From: Frateuria_A sp035943815
GTDB taxonomy: Bacteria; Pseudomonadota; Gammaproteobacteria; Xanthomonadales; Rhodanobacteraceae
Reading direction: 5' to 3'
DNA: 64,000 nucleotides
NCBI RefSeq assembly: GCF_035943815.1
Contig: NZ_DASZBU010000015.1
Coordinates: forward strand, 434,001-498,000
Shown here: positions 35,211-43,053 of the stretch, piece after piece
How the letters are laid out: each line of letters opens with the position of its first letter
Position numbering within the stretch: position 1 is the stretch's first letter
The notes under the pieces: generated by a model
What the model was told of the DNA's origin: nothing
Databases searched by the model: none
Seen by the model: the letters and a program-made list of their open reading frames with translations, nothing else
Made by a program: the position numbers and the translations under genes

Positions 35211-36073
35211 ACTACAAAAGAAATCACAGCCCTCACGAAAAGCCCGCCATCAAGTACGACCAGGGCCGCAAGGTGAGCAATCCCAATAGGATTACGACCA
35301 ACCAACACGTGATACCGATTGCGCATCTCCGGGAATGGCTGGGCACGAATCAGCTGCTGAATGTCTTTGATCGCAAAGTTGGGGTATGGTCCACGCCCGA
35401 CCTGGACAATGCCTTCACGGTCCAGCGTCTCTGGGACCAGCAGACGGAGGTGGACTTACTCGGTTCTAACGAACGCAATTACCAAAACCAGGTCGATCGG
35501 GTCGAGAAAGGGCTGCCGATCGAACAGCACGACCATATCTCCGCATACTTCGCCATGCTGATCGTGCGTCACTCAGTGGCCCAGCGGCCTCGGCCCGACG
35601 AGCCCTCGATCCTGGGGGGCATGTCCGAACCGCTCTCCCAAGAACGGCTCGAGGAGATCGAGTTGGAGAATCTCGGCTCGCGAGCGCCCTACGTGTCCGC
35701 GGGTGGCGTGGGTAGCCAAGGGATAGCGCGCACCATCGTCGCCATGGCTATGAACAGGGAGTTCTTCCAGCATGTGAGACGTTTCGCGGGCGTGCGGTGG
35801 ACGCCGGTGGCGATGGGCGCAGATGATGCCATCCTGCCTGACTCGGTGGCGCGCCTGGAACGAAGGCGTGTAGTGCTGCTACCGATGTCGCCTAGAGTCG
35901 TATTGGTCGGATCGCGCGGCAACAGCCCGATCGCCGCGCTGAACCGGTACACCCCGGCGGACATTAACGCCATGCTCTGGCGCTCGGCCGAGAGGCGTTT
36001 TGTGGTGACAAAGCGCACGCGCGATGCTGCGCCGTCCTGGCTTCTGAGCCAGCCACCTCGGCGATTGCGCTGA
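35207..36073 (+). CDS. DUF4238 family protein
   Basis: A 288-aa protein with the DUF4238 hallmark near its start: TTNQHVIPIAHLREW, then LLNVFDR; a helical middle; and NRYTPADINAMLW near the end. DUF4238 proteins are widespread in defence islands and have a possible HNH-like or metal site (the early His), but no activity is assigned. ATG 35207 overlaps the 55-aa ORF. Probably a nuclease-type effector. Confidence 0.75.
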   Translation: MNYKRNHSPHEKPAIKYDQGRKVSNPNRITTNQHVIPIAHLREWLGTNQLLNVFDRKVGVWSTPDLDNAFTVQRLWDQQTEVDLLGSNERNYQNQVDRVEKGLPIEQHDHISAYFAMLIVRHSVAQRPRPDEPSILGGMSEPLSQERLEEIELENLGSRAPYVSAGGVGSQGIARTIVAMAMNREFFQHVRRFAGVRWTPVAMGADDAILPDSVARLERRRVVLLPMSPRVVLVGSRGNSPIAALNRYTPADINAMLWRSAERRFVVTKRTRDAAPSWLLSQPPRRLR

Positions 36074-36399
36074 AAAAATCAGCCAACTAGCGGCCTTACA
36101 CACCTGGGGTTGGGGGCGCCTCGAGCTTCCTGTCCTGAAGTCTGGGATGGGTCCTGCTCGGCTCCGGCCTGGCGGGCTGGTTGGTGGCGGCGGCACTGGG
36201 AGGGCTTGGGTCGCCTGCGTAGCACGGCCGGACATACCTAGTGTCCGCTGTGGGTCGATCTCTGCCAGTCGCAGCTTGCCGAGTCGTCATTGAACCAGCA
36301 GTGGCTGCGATCCGCCAAAAGCAGCCATCTAGGCCAGGCCGCTGTCCGCAGAGTATTTACAACCGCCCCGATGTCCCTGACGTCTACGCCCGTGAGATC
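36074..36399. other. Gene-free gap with relic sequence
   Basis: 326 bases with no credible gene; short frames are fragmentary. It separates the DUF4238 gene from the convergent ImmA/IrrE gene. No clear terminator was found. Confidence 0.5.
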
Positions 36400-37281
36400 T
36401 CAGCGCTTCCGCGACTTCCACGTCAGTTCGCCCGTTAGCTCAGGCAACAATTCTTCGTGGTCACGATGCGCACCCGCCCACTGCGTCTGCGGCGGCGCCT
36501 CCAACTCCTCGAATGTGAGGAACGAATAAGTGCGTTTCTTTGGCGCGTAAAACGACGCTTCTTCGTAAACGCTAAAACGTGCAGCACTGTCGGCGTGACT
36601 CCAGACCGTGCCCTCCAACTCGGCCTTCGTTACGGCGCCATCGGCGCTGTCCTTACTCACCCTCTCGGCCGCCGATCCACGCGGGGCAGCGGTACCTCGG
36701 TTAATGTGAACACCCGCGGATCGAAGCGCATTCGAGGGAAAGGCAAGCGTGATCCGTCCATCCTGAGATACAACGAAAGCAAGGCATTCGGCGGAGGCTT
36801 TCACGAACTGAGAGGCAACACAGTGTTGGGACGCCTCGAAGCTGTTGGCGAGGTCCACAACCGTATCCACGCCGAACGATCGGTCTTCGGTGAGCGGCCT
36901 GATCAGGGCTAAAGGCACCAGGCATTCTGAAGCGAACACATCGCAAGCGACCTCCTCGGGCGGCCGCTTGGATTGGCCTTTGAACGCTTCATCGACCGGT
37001 GCATCGGCCTTGCCATGCACCGAGGGCAAGACCAGAACATGGTGAGCAATCTCATGGAGGATGGTGAAGCGCTGCCGCATGGGCGGCTCATTCTCATTCA
37101 CCAAGATGATGCGCCGTCCACCTCGCAGCAGGGTGCTGCCCGCCTCCCCATCGGGGAGGTCCTTGAACTTGACTTCAAAGCCTTCGGCCGCAGCCAACGC
37201 CATGACATCCACCGGCGCCGAGGCGACGCCATGTTCCTGCAAAAAACGTCGCGCACGAAGAATTGCCGTGTTTTCGTCCAT
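36400..37281 (-). CDS. ImmA/IrrE family metallopeptidase
   Basis: A 293-aa protein with the zinc site TILHEIAHHVL (HExxH) and the downstream glutamate helix EEVACDVFASECL. A C-terminal extension (about 200-293) is unique to the subgroup. ImmA-type peptidases cleave a partner XRE repressor to turn on an element. The XRE gene lies immediately upstream on the same strand, and the ubiquitin-like operon is divergent, so its likely substrate is that repressor. ATG 37281. Confidence 0.87.
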   Translation of the reverse strand: MDENTAILRARRFLQEHGVASAPVDVMALAAAEGFEVKFKDLPDGEAGSTLLRGGRRIILVNENEPPMRQRFTILHEIAHHVLVLPSVHGKADAPVDEAFKGQSKRPPEEVACDVFASECLVPLALIRPLTEDRSFGVDTVVDLANSFEASQHCVASQFVKASAECLAFVVSQDGRITLAFPSNALRSAGVHINRGTAAPRGSAAERVSKDSADGAVTKAELEGTVWSHADSAARFSVYEEASFYAPKKRTYSFLTFEELEAPPQTQWAGAHRDHEELLPELTGELTWKSRKR

Positions 37282-37293
37282 GAGCAGCGTGCC

Positions 37294-37662
37294 TTAAAGG
37301 TCTTGAATCATCCGGATGCGCTTCATCCAGGCTTCTTCCGTTGTCGGTCTTTCCCCTCGAAAGCTTAAACGGGCGACATCGTGCAGATCGCCCCACGGAA
37401 TTGTGCGGTCCGCCATCATGATGCGATAGAGCGCGTCGTCCACCGGCTGCTCTGCCAGCAGTTCCAAGACCTGCTGTTCTCGCTCGTCCAGACGCAGCGC
37501 TGCGCCCAAACGCTGCCGCACTTCCGGCGATGGAGCCCCTCGATCCCCTTTCTCCAAGCGGTAAATGTAGGTGTGGTCCAACTCCTCCGCACGATCCTTG
37601 AGGGCGCGCAGGCTCAGTTCTTCTCGCTCGCGCATGGCTGCGAGGAAACCGGAAAGCTCCAT
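37294..37662 (-). CDS. XRE-family repressor, partner of ImmA/IrrE
   Basis: A 122-aa protein with an N-terminal Cro/CI-type HTH (SLRALKDRAEELDHTYIYRLEKG, quoted here only as its span, residues 16-38) and a helical C-terminus that may be the cleavage or dimer region. Twelve bases separate it from the ImmA gene. The divergent region 37663-37849 carries TGTTGCC palindromes, which probably are its operators. It likely represses its own gene and the ubiquitin-like operon. Confidence 0.85.
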   Translation of the reverse strand: MELSGFLAAMREREELSLRALKDRAEELDHTYIYRLEKGDRGAPSPEVRQRLGAALRLDEREQQVLELLAEQPVDDALYRIMMADRTIPWGDLHDVARLSFRGERPTTEEAWMKRIRMIQDL

Positions 37663-37675
37663 AAATCTCCCAGTG

Positions 37676-37703
37676 TTGATTTTTTACGAAACGCAAGATA
37701 GTC
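37676..37703 (+). promoter_or_regulatory. Candidate promoter of the ubiquitin-like operon
   Basis: TTGATT (37676-37681), 16 bases, GATAGT (37698-37703), followed at once by the palindrome at 37704. Moderate match only. Confidence 0.4.
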
Positions 37704-37723
37704 TGTTGCCCAGACAGTCAACA
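37704..37723. promoter_or_regulatory. Operator candidate 1
   Basis: TGTTGCC-N6-GTCAACA, a seven-base inverted repeat with one mismatch. Same 7-6-7 geometry as the perfect copy at 37820. A lone half-site TGTTGCC is at 37771-37777. Confidence 0.5.
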
Positions 37724-37737
37724 CCACAACATCTTGT

Positions 37738-37759
37738 GCCGCCCCGTAGGCGGCTTTTT
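37738..37759 (+). terminator. Terminator-like hairpin 1 in operon leader
   Basis: GCCGCC-CCGTA-GGCGGC followed by five T. It lies between the candidate promoter and the first gene. Confidence 0.5.
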
Positions 37760-37786
37760 AAAGGGTTCGGTGTTGCCTGGCCAAAC

Positions 37787-37808
37787 AACGGCAATGTCGC
37801 CGTTTTTT
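37787..37808 (+). terminator. Terminator-like hairpin 2 in operon leader
   Basis: AACGGC-AATGTC-GCCGTT followed by T-run to 37808. It is the second such hairpin before the operon. Confidence 0.5.
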
Positions 37809-37819
37809 AATAACCCGAG

Positions 37820-37839
37820 TGTTGCCTGGATTGGCAACA
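37820..37839. promoter_or_regulatory. Operator candidate 2 (perfect)
   Basis: TGTTGCC-TGGATT-GGCAACA, a perfect inverted repeat ending 10 bases before the ATG at 37850, so bound repressor would block transcription or the ribosome site. Confidence 0.55.
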
Positions 37840-37849
37840 GGAGCAAGTC

Positions 37850-38032
37850 ATGAGCACAAAGACGACCTTCAAACCCGGTCAGAAAGCGCCGACGTCCGGC
37901 CAATACGGAATCACTGGACCCCGCGGCGGGAAAGGCCCGGAGCGCACGGTAACCCGTGGTGAGCCGCTGCCACCAACGCGCACCCCTGGTTCGACCTACC
38001 GCCTCGTCGACGCGACCCGGCACAAACGCTAA
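37850..38032 (+). CDS. YjzC-like small protein
   Basis: A 60-aa basic protein: FKPGQKAPTSGQYGITGPRG and RGEPLPPTRTPG match the YjzC-like family pattern of short beta-rich Gly/Pro proteins. A GAG box before ATG 37850 overlaps the perfect palindrome. First gene of the ubiquitin-like operon; possibly a binding or adaptor factor. Function unknown. Confidence 0.65.
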   Translation: MSTKTTFKPGQKAPTSGQYGITGPRGGKGPERTVTRGEPLPPTRTPGSTYRLVDATRHKR

Positions 38033-38072
38033 CCGCCACAGGGCGGCCCCTCCCCCAATCGAGAATACCCCG

Positions 38073-38825
38073 ATGAATCAGCAGTTCGAAGACAACGTAG
38101 AAAACATCGCCCAGGCCGCCCGCGAAAGCCGGCCGGTCCGGGAACACGGCCCCTACGGCCTGCTGATCGGCAACGGCCAGCTGCATTACAGCAAGGTCAT
38201 CATGGCTGACCCCGTTCCGACTGGTGAGCAGATCTTGGATGCCGCTGGCCTGCACCCAACTCGTGAGCACCTGCTGTTCCAGGTATCGACGAACGGGACC
38301 ATCGATGAGGTACGGCCTGAGATCCTCGTGGATCTGCGCCAGCCGGGTCTGGAGAAGTTCCTTGCCTTTCGCGGTGATCGTATTTATCGCTTCACCTTGA
38401 ACGATCGCTCGGTGGATTGGGGAAGTCAGTGGGTCACTGGTCGCGTTCTCAAGCTTCTGGCTGGCGTGAACCCGGAAGAGGTGGATGTCGTGCTGATCCA
38501 TCCGCAGGGTCAAAATCGCGTGCTGGAAGACGACGACCGGGCGGACCTTGCAGAAGCCGGCGTTGAGCGGTTCGAGACGGTCCAGCTGAGCATCGAGATC
38601 TTCGTCAACACCGATCCGCGCACGGTCCATCAGCGGGTCATGGACTACTGGGGCATCGTCCGCCTCGAATACCCCCATGCCGATCCTAGCCGCGAGCTGG
38701 AGTCCTACACGGTTACTTATGCCAAGGGACCAAAGCAGAACCCGAGCGGCACCTTGGTCAAAGGCCAGTCCGTCCACCTCAAACAGGATATGGAATTCGA
38801 TGTCTTCCTCACTGATCGCTCGTAG
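38073..38825 (+). CDS. Multi-ubiquitin (triple beta-grasp) protein
   Basis: A 250-aa ubiquitin-like protein with three consecutive beta-grasp units at about 24-100, 101-170 and 171-250. The second has YRFTLNDRSVDWG and VTGRVLKLLAGVNPEE; the third has IEIFVNTDPRTVHQ and YTVTYAKGP and ends DVFLTDRS. There is no di-glycine end, unlike eukaryotic ubiquitin; the C-terminal serine is typical of this multi-Ubl family as I recall. It is the conjugated or adenylated substrate of the next gene's enzyme. It overlaps that gene by 26 bases. Confidence 0.83.
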   Translation: MNQQFEDNVENIAQAARESRPVREHGPYGLLIGNGQLHYSKVIMADPVPTGEQILDAAGLHPTREHLLFQVSTNGTIDEVRPEILVDLRQPGLEKFLAFRGDRIYRFTLNDRSVDWGSQWVTGRVLKLLAGVNPEEVDVVLIHPQGQNRVLEDDDRADLAEAGVERFETVQLSIEIFVNTDPRTVHQRVMDYWGIVRLEYPHADPSRELESYTVTYAKGPKQNPSGTLVKGQSVHLKQDMEFDVFLTDRS

Positions 38826-39996
38826 TCCCGACTTGCTTCAGCTGCGGAACGAAGGCTTTCACCTTGAGATCCAGGGTGGCTACGTGCTCGTCCACGACGT
38901 GCCCTATGTCACTCCGGATCGCAATGTGGAGCGTGGAACGCTGGCGTTTCGCCTCGACTTGGTTGCCGATGTCGCGGTCAAACCTCTGGAACACACGGCC
39001 TATTTCATCGGCAAGTGTCCCTGCGATGCGCAGGGACACCCCTTGTCCGCGATCATCAATAACAGCACGTCCGCAGTGGTGAATGGCATCACCGTGCACC
39101 ACTACCTCTCGGCAAAACCGCGGACGGCCGACCATCTATATCGGTCGTATTACGAGAAGGTCACAAAGTATGTGGCGCAGTTGGAAGGGCACGCCCAGCA
39201 CATCACGCCCGGCGTCAATGCACGTACGTTTCCCGTTATCGAAACCGACGCTGCCGAATCGGTGTTTGTCTACGAAGACACCGCATCCACCCGTGCCCAC
39301 ATCGGCGTGCCTACCAGCCGACTGAAAACGCAGCGCATCGCCATTGTTGGGTTAGGGGGCACAGGCGCCTATGTGCTCGACATGGTGGCCAAGACACCGG
39401 TCGCGACCATCCACCTATGGGACGGCGACGTGCTTCAGCAGCACAACGCGTTTCGCTATCCCGGAGCGGTGTCCTTGGAAACGCTCCGAGCAGCACCACC
39501 GAAGGTCAACTATTTGGCGACCTCGTATGCGGCAATGCGTCGGCACATCGTGCCCCACGCGGAGATGATCACGGCCGATAACGCCCACGCGCTCCGTGAC
39601 TTCGACTATGTATTCTCCTGCGTGGACAAGGCGGAGGCGCGTCGCTCCATCCTCAACGCACTTGAAGGGTCTACCGCCACGCTCGTCGATGTGGGCATGG
39701 GAGTGCGCCTGAATGCTGCACAAGAGCTGCTCGGCCAGTGCCGCGTCACTGTTGTTGACTCGCGCCGCGACCCGGCAGCCATCGCCACGCTCCCACTTGC
39801 TGGCGAAGACGATCAGAACCTCTACGCCACCAACATCCAAGTTGCTGACCTCAATGCCCTGAATGCGTTTATGGCGGTGGAGAAGTGGAAAAAACGGTCG
39901 GGATTTTATGCGTCCCGCTCGTCCGGCCCCATGATGGTTTATTCGACCTCCAATAGCCTCATGGCCACCAGTGAGGAGGCCCCATGCCACGCCTGA
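38800..39996 (+). CDS. Fused E2-like (DUF6791) and E1-like (ThiF) ubiquitin-system enzyme
   Basis: A 398-aa fusion. Residues 1-150 are a DUF6791/E2-like domain (GGYVLVHDVPYVTPDR, HTAYFIGKCPC, VHHYLSAKP). The region where eukaryotic E2s have the catalytic Cys carries His-His-Tyr-Leu-Ser. Residues 175-398 are a ThiF/E1 adenylation domain: RIAIVGLGGTGAYV, LWDGDVLQQHNAFR with Asp and Arg for ATP, and FSCVDKAEARRSIL. ATG 38800 lies within the multi-Ubl gene. It would adenylate the Ubl C-terminus and transfer it. Confidence 0.85.
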   Translation: MSSSLIARSPDLLQLRNEGFHLEIQGGYVLVHDVPYVTPDRNVERGTLAFRLDLVADVAVKPLEHTAYFIGKCPCDAQGHPLSAIINNSTSAVVNGITVHHYLSAKPRTADHLYRSYYEKVTKYVAQLEGHAQHITPGVNARTFPVIETDAAESVFVYEDTASTRAHIGVPTSRLKTQRIAIVGLGGTGAYVLDMVAKTPVATIHLWDGDVLQQHNAFRYPGAVSLETLRAAPPKVNYLATSYAAMRRHIVPHAEMITADNAHALRDFDYVFSCVDKAEARRSILNALEGSTATLVDVGMGVRLNAAQELLGQCRVTVVDSRRDPAAIATLPLAGEDDQNLYATNIQVADLNALNAFMAVEKWKKRSGFYASRSSGPMMVYSTSNSLMATSEEAPCHA

Positions 39997-40466
39997 GTCG
40001 CTTTGAGCATCGCTTCGTAGACAGCTTCCCGAAGCCCTTGGAAGCGGGTGTCCTCTACGTCTCGATGCGCTTCCGAACCGTGGCGCATTTATGCGCATGC
40101 GGCTGCGGAAATAAGGTCGTGACGCCTTTGTCACCTGCGGGCTGGTCGATGCGGTTCGACGGCGAGTCGGTCACTCTTGCGCCATCGGTGGGCAATGGTC
40201 GCATCCCGTGCCGGTCGCATTATTTCATCGAGAAAAACCAAGTCGTCTGGTCTTACGCGATGACGGATGACCTTACAGCAGAATCACAAGAGCGCGACGC
40301 CGCGGCCCGAGCACGTTATTACGGTATACAGCGCGGCGCGAACATTGTTCCGCGTACTGCGACCACGCCACGGCTCGCGCAGCCAGAAGCTACCTCGCTG
40401 CCCATACCTGCACCGCAACCTGGCCGCCTCACTTTGCGGGCTCGGATGCGAGCCTGGTTACGTTAG
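39984..40466 (+). CDS. DUF6527 family protein of ubiquitin-like operon
   Basis: A 160-aa protein with the DUF6527 pattern: GVLYVSMRFRTVAHLCACGC, VVTPLSPAGW, LAPSVGNGRIPCRSHYFI. Cys37, Cys39, Cys41 and Cys76 with His79 could bind zinc or form a catalytic site. In these operons it probably takes the place of the JAB deubiquitinase; recent work calls it a peptidase, which I cannot verify here. GGAGG precedes ATG 39984, which overlaps the previous gene. Confidence 0.78.
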   Translation: MPRLSRFEHRFVDSFPKPLEAGVLYVSMRFRTVAHLCACGCGNKVVTPLSPAGWSMRFDGESVTLAPSVGNGRIPCRSHYFIEKNQVVWSYAMTDDLTAESQERDAAARARYYGIQRGANIVPRTATTPRLAQPEATSLPIPAPQPGRLTLRARMRAWLR

Positions 40467-40686
40467 CCGGACAATAGTCACCGACTTATCGCCCTGTGCT
40501 TGTTCGTCGTGCACGTATCTCGGGGGGAGGGAGAAAATTTTCCCCGATAGCCAGTTGACGACAAGCGGAATCAATCTCGGCACCGAGACGGCCGCTTTGG
40601 GTATTAGATTCAACCGATCGACGAAGACCGATTGAGGGGAGACGGGCGTGTCTGCTGATCGAAATGCAGCTGCTACAGGTATCCCT

Positions 40687-40887
40687 TTACGGCCTCTCTT
40701 TAATCGAGCTGCCTGAGCAGCGCCGGGCAGTCCAAGCACGAAACTGCGGGTGCTCGTCCAAGAAGTACAGAACGATGCTTTCGACGATGTCGCTGACAGG
40801 CGCCTGCAACCCTTCCTCTTCTTTTAGATAAGTGCAATACAAATCCAAGGCTTGGCCGACCTTGGCGTCATTCAAATGCAATTTCAT
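40687..40887 (-). CDS. Small hypothetical protein
   Basis: A 66-aa acidic helical protein (MKLHLNDAKVGQALDLYCTY, DIVESIVLYFLDEHPQFRAW). The pattern recalls small ribbon-helix-helix-like or antitoxin proteins, but is not diagnostic. It lies alone between the Ubl operon and the palindromic repeats. Confidence 0.5.
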   Translation of the reverse strand: MKLHLNDAKVGQALDLYCTYLKEEEGLQAPVSDIVESIVLYFLDEHPQFRAWTARRCSGSSIKERP

Positions 40888-41015
40888 TCCCGCTCCAAGT
40901 ACACGACCAGTCGCTAACCGAGGGTCCCCATCTGTCCATACAGCGATTCCTAGGGCAATCGCCGGCAGCCCTTGGGGCTCAATTGGTAGCGGGTTTCAGC
41001 TGCCCCGCCCCAAGC

Positions 41016-41048
41016 ACCCCATTTTTGCGGACTCCGCAAAAATGGGGT
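41016..41048. repeat. Palindrome copy 1 (TTTTTGCGGA half-site)
   Basis: A 33-base perfect palindrome around one central C. The half-site is TTTTTGCGGA, flanked by ACCCCA/TGGGGT. It touches the stop codon of the RHH gene. It could be a bidirectional terminator or a protein-binding site. Confidence 0.75.
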
Positions 41049-41461
41049 CACTCCGCAACCGACCAGAGCGCCGCGAGCCCTTCGCCATTCTGCAGCGCGG
41101 AAGGTATGTCGCGCATGAGCTTGTGGTACCTCTCGCTTGCGGTTGCCGCCTGCGCATCGATGGCTTCCGAAGGAACCGGCGGCGTGTGTACGAGGTAGGA
41201 ACGCACGAACCTGTCGAAGAATGCCATCAGCACGTGCACGTCATTGCGTACGAGGCTGATCTCCTTCCTAGTGCGGCTCAACGACCCGGCGATTCGCGCC
41301 TCAAGGTGATCTTGCTCGTCCCTCCGCCGCTCTTCCTGTAGCCAGTCGCGCACGGCTTCGCGCACCGCGGCAGCACGCGTACCGCCACGTTCCACCAACA
41401 GGGCTTCTAGCTTCTGCAACATGCCGTCGTCGAGACGAACGCTGATTTGGGAGGTCGCCAT
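41048..41461 (-). CDS. Ribbon-helix-helix DNA-binding protein
   Basis: A 137-aa protein with an N-terminal CopG/MobC-like RHH (SQISVRLDDGMLQKLEALL, then GGTRAAAVREAVRDWL) and a helical C-terminus (about 60-137). ATG 41461 has AGGTGA upstream; GTG 41473 is the alternative. It is flanked by two copies of the TTTTTGCGGA palindrome, which makes them its candidate binding sites. It might be a relaxosome accessory or repressor. Confidence 0.78.
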   Translation of the reverse strand: MATSQISVRLDDGMLQKLEALLVERGGTRAAAVREAVRDWLQEERRRDEQDHLEARIAGSLSRTRKEISLVRNDVHVLMAFFDRFVRSYLVHTPPVPSEAIDAQAATASERYHKLMRDIPSALQNGEGLAALWSVAE

Positions 41462-41614
41462 AGCGGGATTCACCTGAGATTCGATGGTTGTATTTTTGGG
41501 ATTCGTTGCATCTGAGCGACACCAACGGCTGCGCGACTGATCGCGCGAAAGTGAATCCCACTCCTTTATGTTCCACTACCTGAGCATCCGGGTTGCCGCT
41601 ACGGAATCGCCTGT

Positions 41615-41643
41615 GAGTTTTTTGCGGACTCCGCAAAAAACTC
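41615..41643. repeat. Palindrome copy 2 (TTTTTGCGGA half-site)
   Basis: A 29-base perfect palindrome with a central C. It shares the inner half-site with copy 1 but has GAGT/ACTC outer flanks, so the core is conserved while the outer arms co-vary. It lies about 150 bases upstream of the RHH gene. Confidence 0.75.
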
Positions 41644-41748
41644 CTGGCAATGGATAGGCTGCGCTCCCGTCGGGCAAGCGCCGAATGGGAACCCGCAGCA
41701 AGCAGCCGCTGAAAAAAACATCGTGCTTCACGGGCGACGACTCCGGCA

Positions 41749-42012
41749 TCAAAGTGGACCGCCGGCCGCATTGATGCGGCGCCAGTCCGCTGCGGCTTGG
41801 GCCTTGCGCTCATCCAGGTATGCCGCAAGGCGCGTGGCATCCACCAGCCAAGGCGATTTCTGGCTCCCGACTCGAAATGCCGGCACTGGCAGTGAGGCAC
41901 GTCCAGCTCGCTTTGCCGCCTCTTCAGGAGTCATCCCGAAGAGCTGAGCGCAGCGGCCCAAGGGGATCTGAGCAGTTCCGTACTCAGCCATCAAAAGAAA
42001 GAGCGTATTCAC
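41749..42012 (-). CDS. PrtN-like regulator
   Basis: An 87-aa pyocin-activator PrtN-family protein: NTLFLLMAEYGTAQIPLGRC, then GMTPEEAAKRAGRASLPVPA, FRVGSQKSPWLVDATRLAAYL. PrtN proteins activate pyocin genes in Pseudomonas; relatives on islands are general activators. GTG 42012 begins one base after the upstream stop. Last of a three-gene operon. Confidence 0.8.
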   Translation of the reverse strand: MNTLFLLMAEYGTAQIPLGRCAQLFGMTPEEAAKRAGRASLPVPAFRVGSQKSPWLVDATRLAAYLDERKAQAAADWRRINAAGGPL

Positions 42013-42013
42013 A

Positions 42014-42835
42014 CTACAAACCCCGCTTTTTCAGTTCCTTGACCGCTTTGGCACGTGCAGCATCGCTGCGCCGCTTCCTCTCGGGATCGTTTTCTTCCGC
42101 AAGACGAATTGCTTTCAACTGCTCCCTTCTCTTTTCTTCAAGGCTTCGCTTTTGGGCGGCAGTCCTCTTCGCCGCCACCTCCAGGCCAAGGTGAGGAGAA
42201 AACGTACCGGCCGCAGCTCTCTCTCGCAGACTCTTCGCGAGCGCGAGAGGGCACGAACGCAGCCTGCCTTTCGCGACCATCCCTTCCACCTCGTCCGCAA
42301 TGGCCTGTCCGAGAAGCTTGCCGCATGGCGCCAAGAGATCTTTCATGGCGATCGAGAGAAGCGGGTCTAGCGACTCCGGCAAGACCAATCCCCCGTCTTC
42401 ATTTCCCGGTTGTGGTGGTGGTGAAGATGATGGTTGTTGTGGTGGTTCTAGGGGTGCCATAGCGCTGACGTCCCCTCCCTGACATCGCGTAGACGCCCCG
42501 TCAGTGACATCCTCGACATGGTCCGGGTGGCAGGCACTTGGGGAGGGTGACAATTTGTCGGGGTAGACCCGCAGGCTTAGCTGATAGCCATTCGAGGTCT
42601 GGCGGCCGCTTTCCGGCCGGAACCGGCGCGTGACTTTTAGCAAGCCCAAATCCTCAAAGGTTCTGAGCGTCCGCTGCACGGTGCGCTCGGATACGTTGCA
42701 CCGCTTGGCTACGTTCTTGACGCGTGGCCAGCAGTAGCCTTCCTCATCAGCGTTGTCCGCAAGGGACATGAGAACCAGCTTTGGTGCCGGCGGCAGAAAC
42801 TGGCCCCATGCCCAATTGGTGGCGACGACGCTCAT
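42014..42835 (-). CDS. Winged-helix replication/regulatory protein
   Basis: A 273-aa protein with an N-terminal helix-turn-helix (HTH_36 type; KLVLMSLADNADEEGYCWP, VAKRCNVSERTVQRTLRTF), a Pro/Ser-rich linker (about 100-150) and a Lys/Glu-rich helical tail. The pattern is typical of phage and plasmid replication-initiation or primosome proteins. Overlaps its upstream neighbour. It could start element 2 replication. Confidence 0.72.
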   Translation of the reverse strand: MSVVATNWAWGQFLPPAPKLVLMSLADNADEEGYCWPRVKNVAKRCNVSERTVQRTLRTFEDLGLLKVTRRFRPESGRQTSNGYQLSLRVYPDKLSPSPSACHPDHVEDVTDGASTRCQGGDVSAMAPLEPPQQPSSSPPPQPGNEDGGLVLPESLDPLLSIAMKDLLAPCGKLLGQAIADEVEGMVAKGRLRSCPLALAKSLRERAAAGTFSPHLGLEVAAKRTAAQKRSLEEKRREQLKAIRLAEENDPERKRRSDAARAKAVKELKKRGL

Positions 42836-43053
42836 GCCCGCCCCCGATCAACTATCTCAGCCACTTGGTCAGCACGGAAGTACACGCGCCGACCAAGCTT
42901 TACGCGAGCAGCCAAGAGCTGCTTGGAGAACTCCGAGTCCTGTCTCGACATCGAGTAACGCAGTCCGGTGATGCTCCGCTTAAGCAGCTCAGCGAGCTGC
43001 GGGTATGTCATCAGCTCACCAAACCGAGCAACCAACCTTTCACTAGTTTCCAT
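42832..43053 (-). CDS. Small HTH protein
   Basis: A 73-aa AlpA-like protein: LMTYPQLAELLKRSITGLRY and LLAARVKLGRRVYFRADQV give a MerR/AlpA-like helix-turn-helix with a wing. It overlaps the next gene. First gene of the control operon; possible excisionase or transcription regulator. Confidence 0.7.
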   Translation of the reverse strand: METSERLVARFGELMTYPQLAELLKRSITGLRYSMSRQDSEFSKQLLAARVKLGRRVYFRADQVAEIVDRGRA

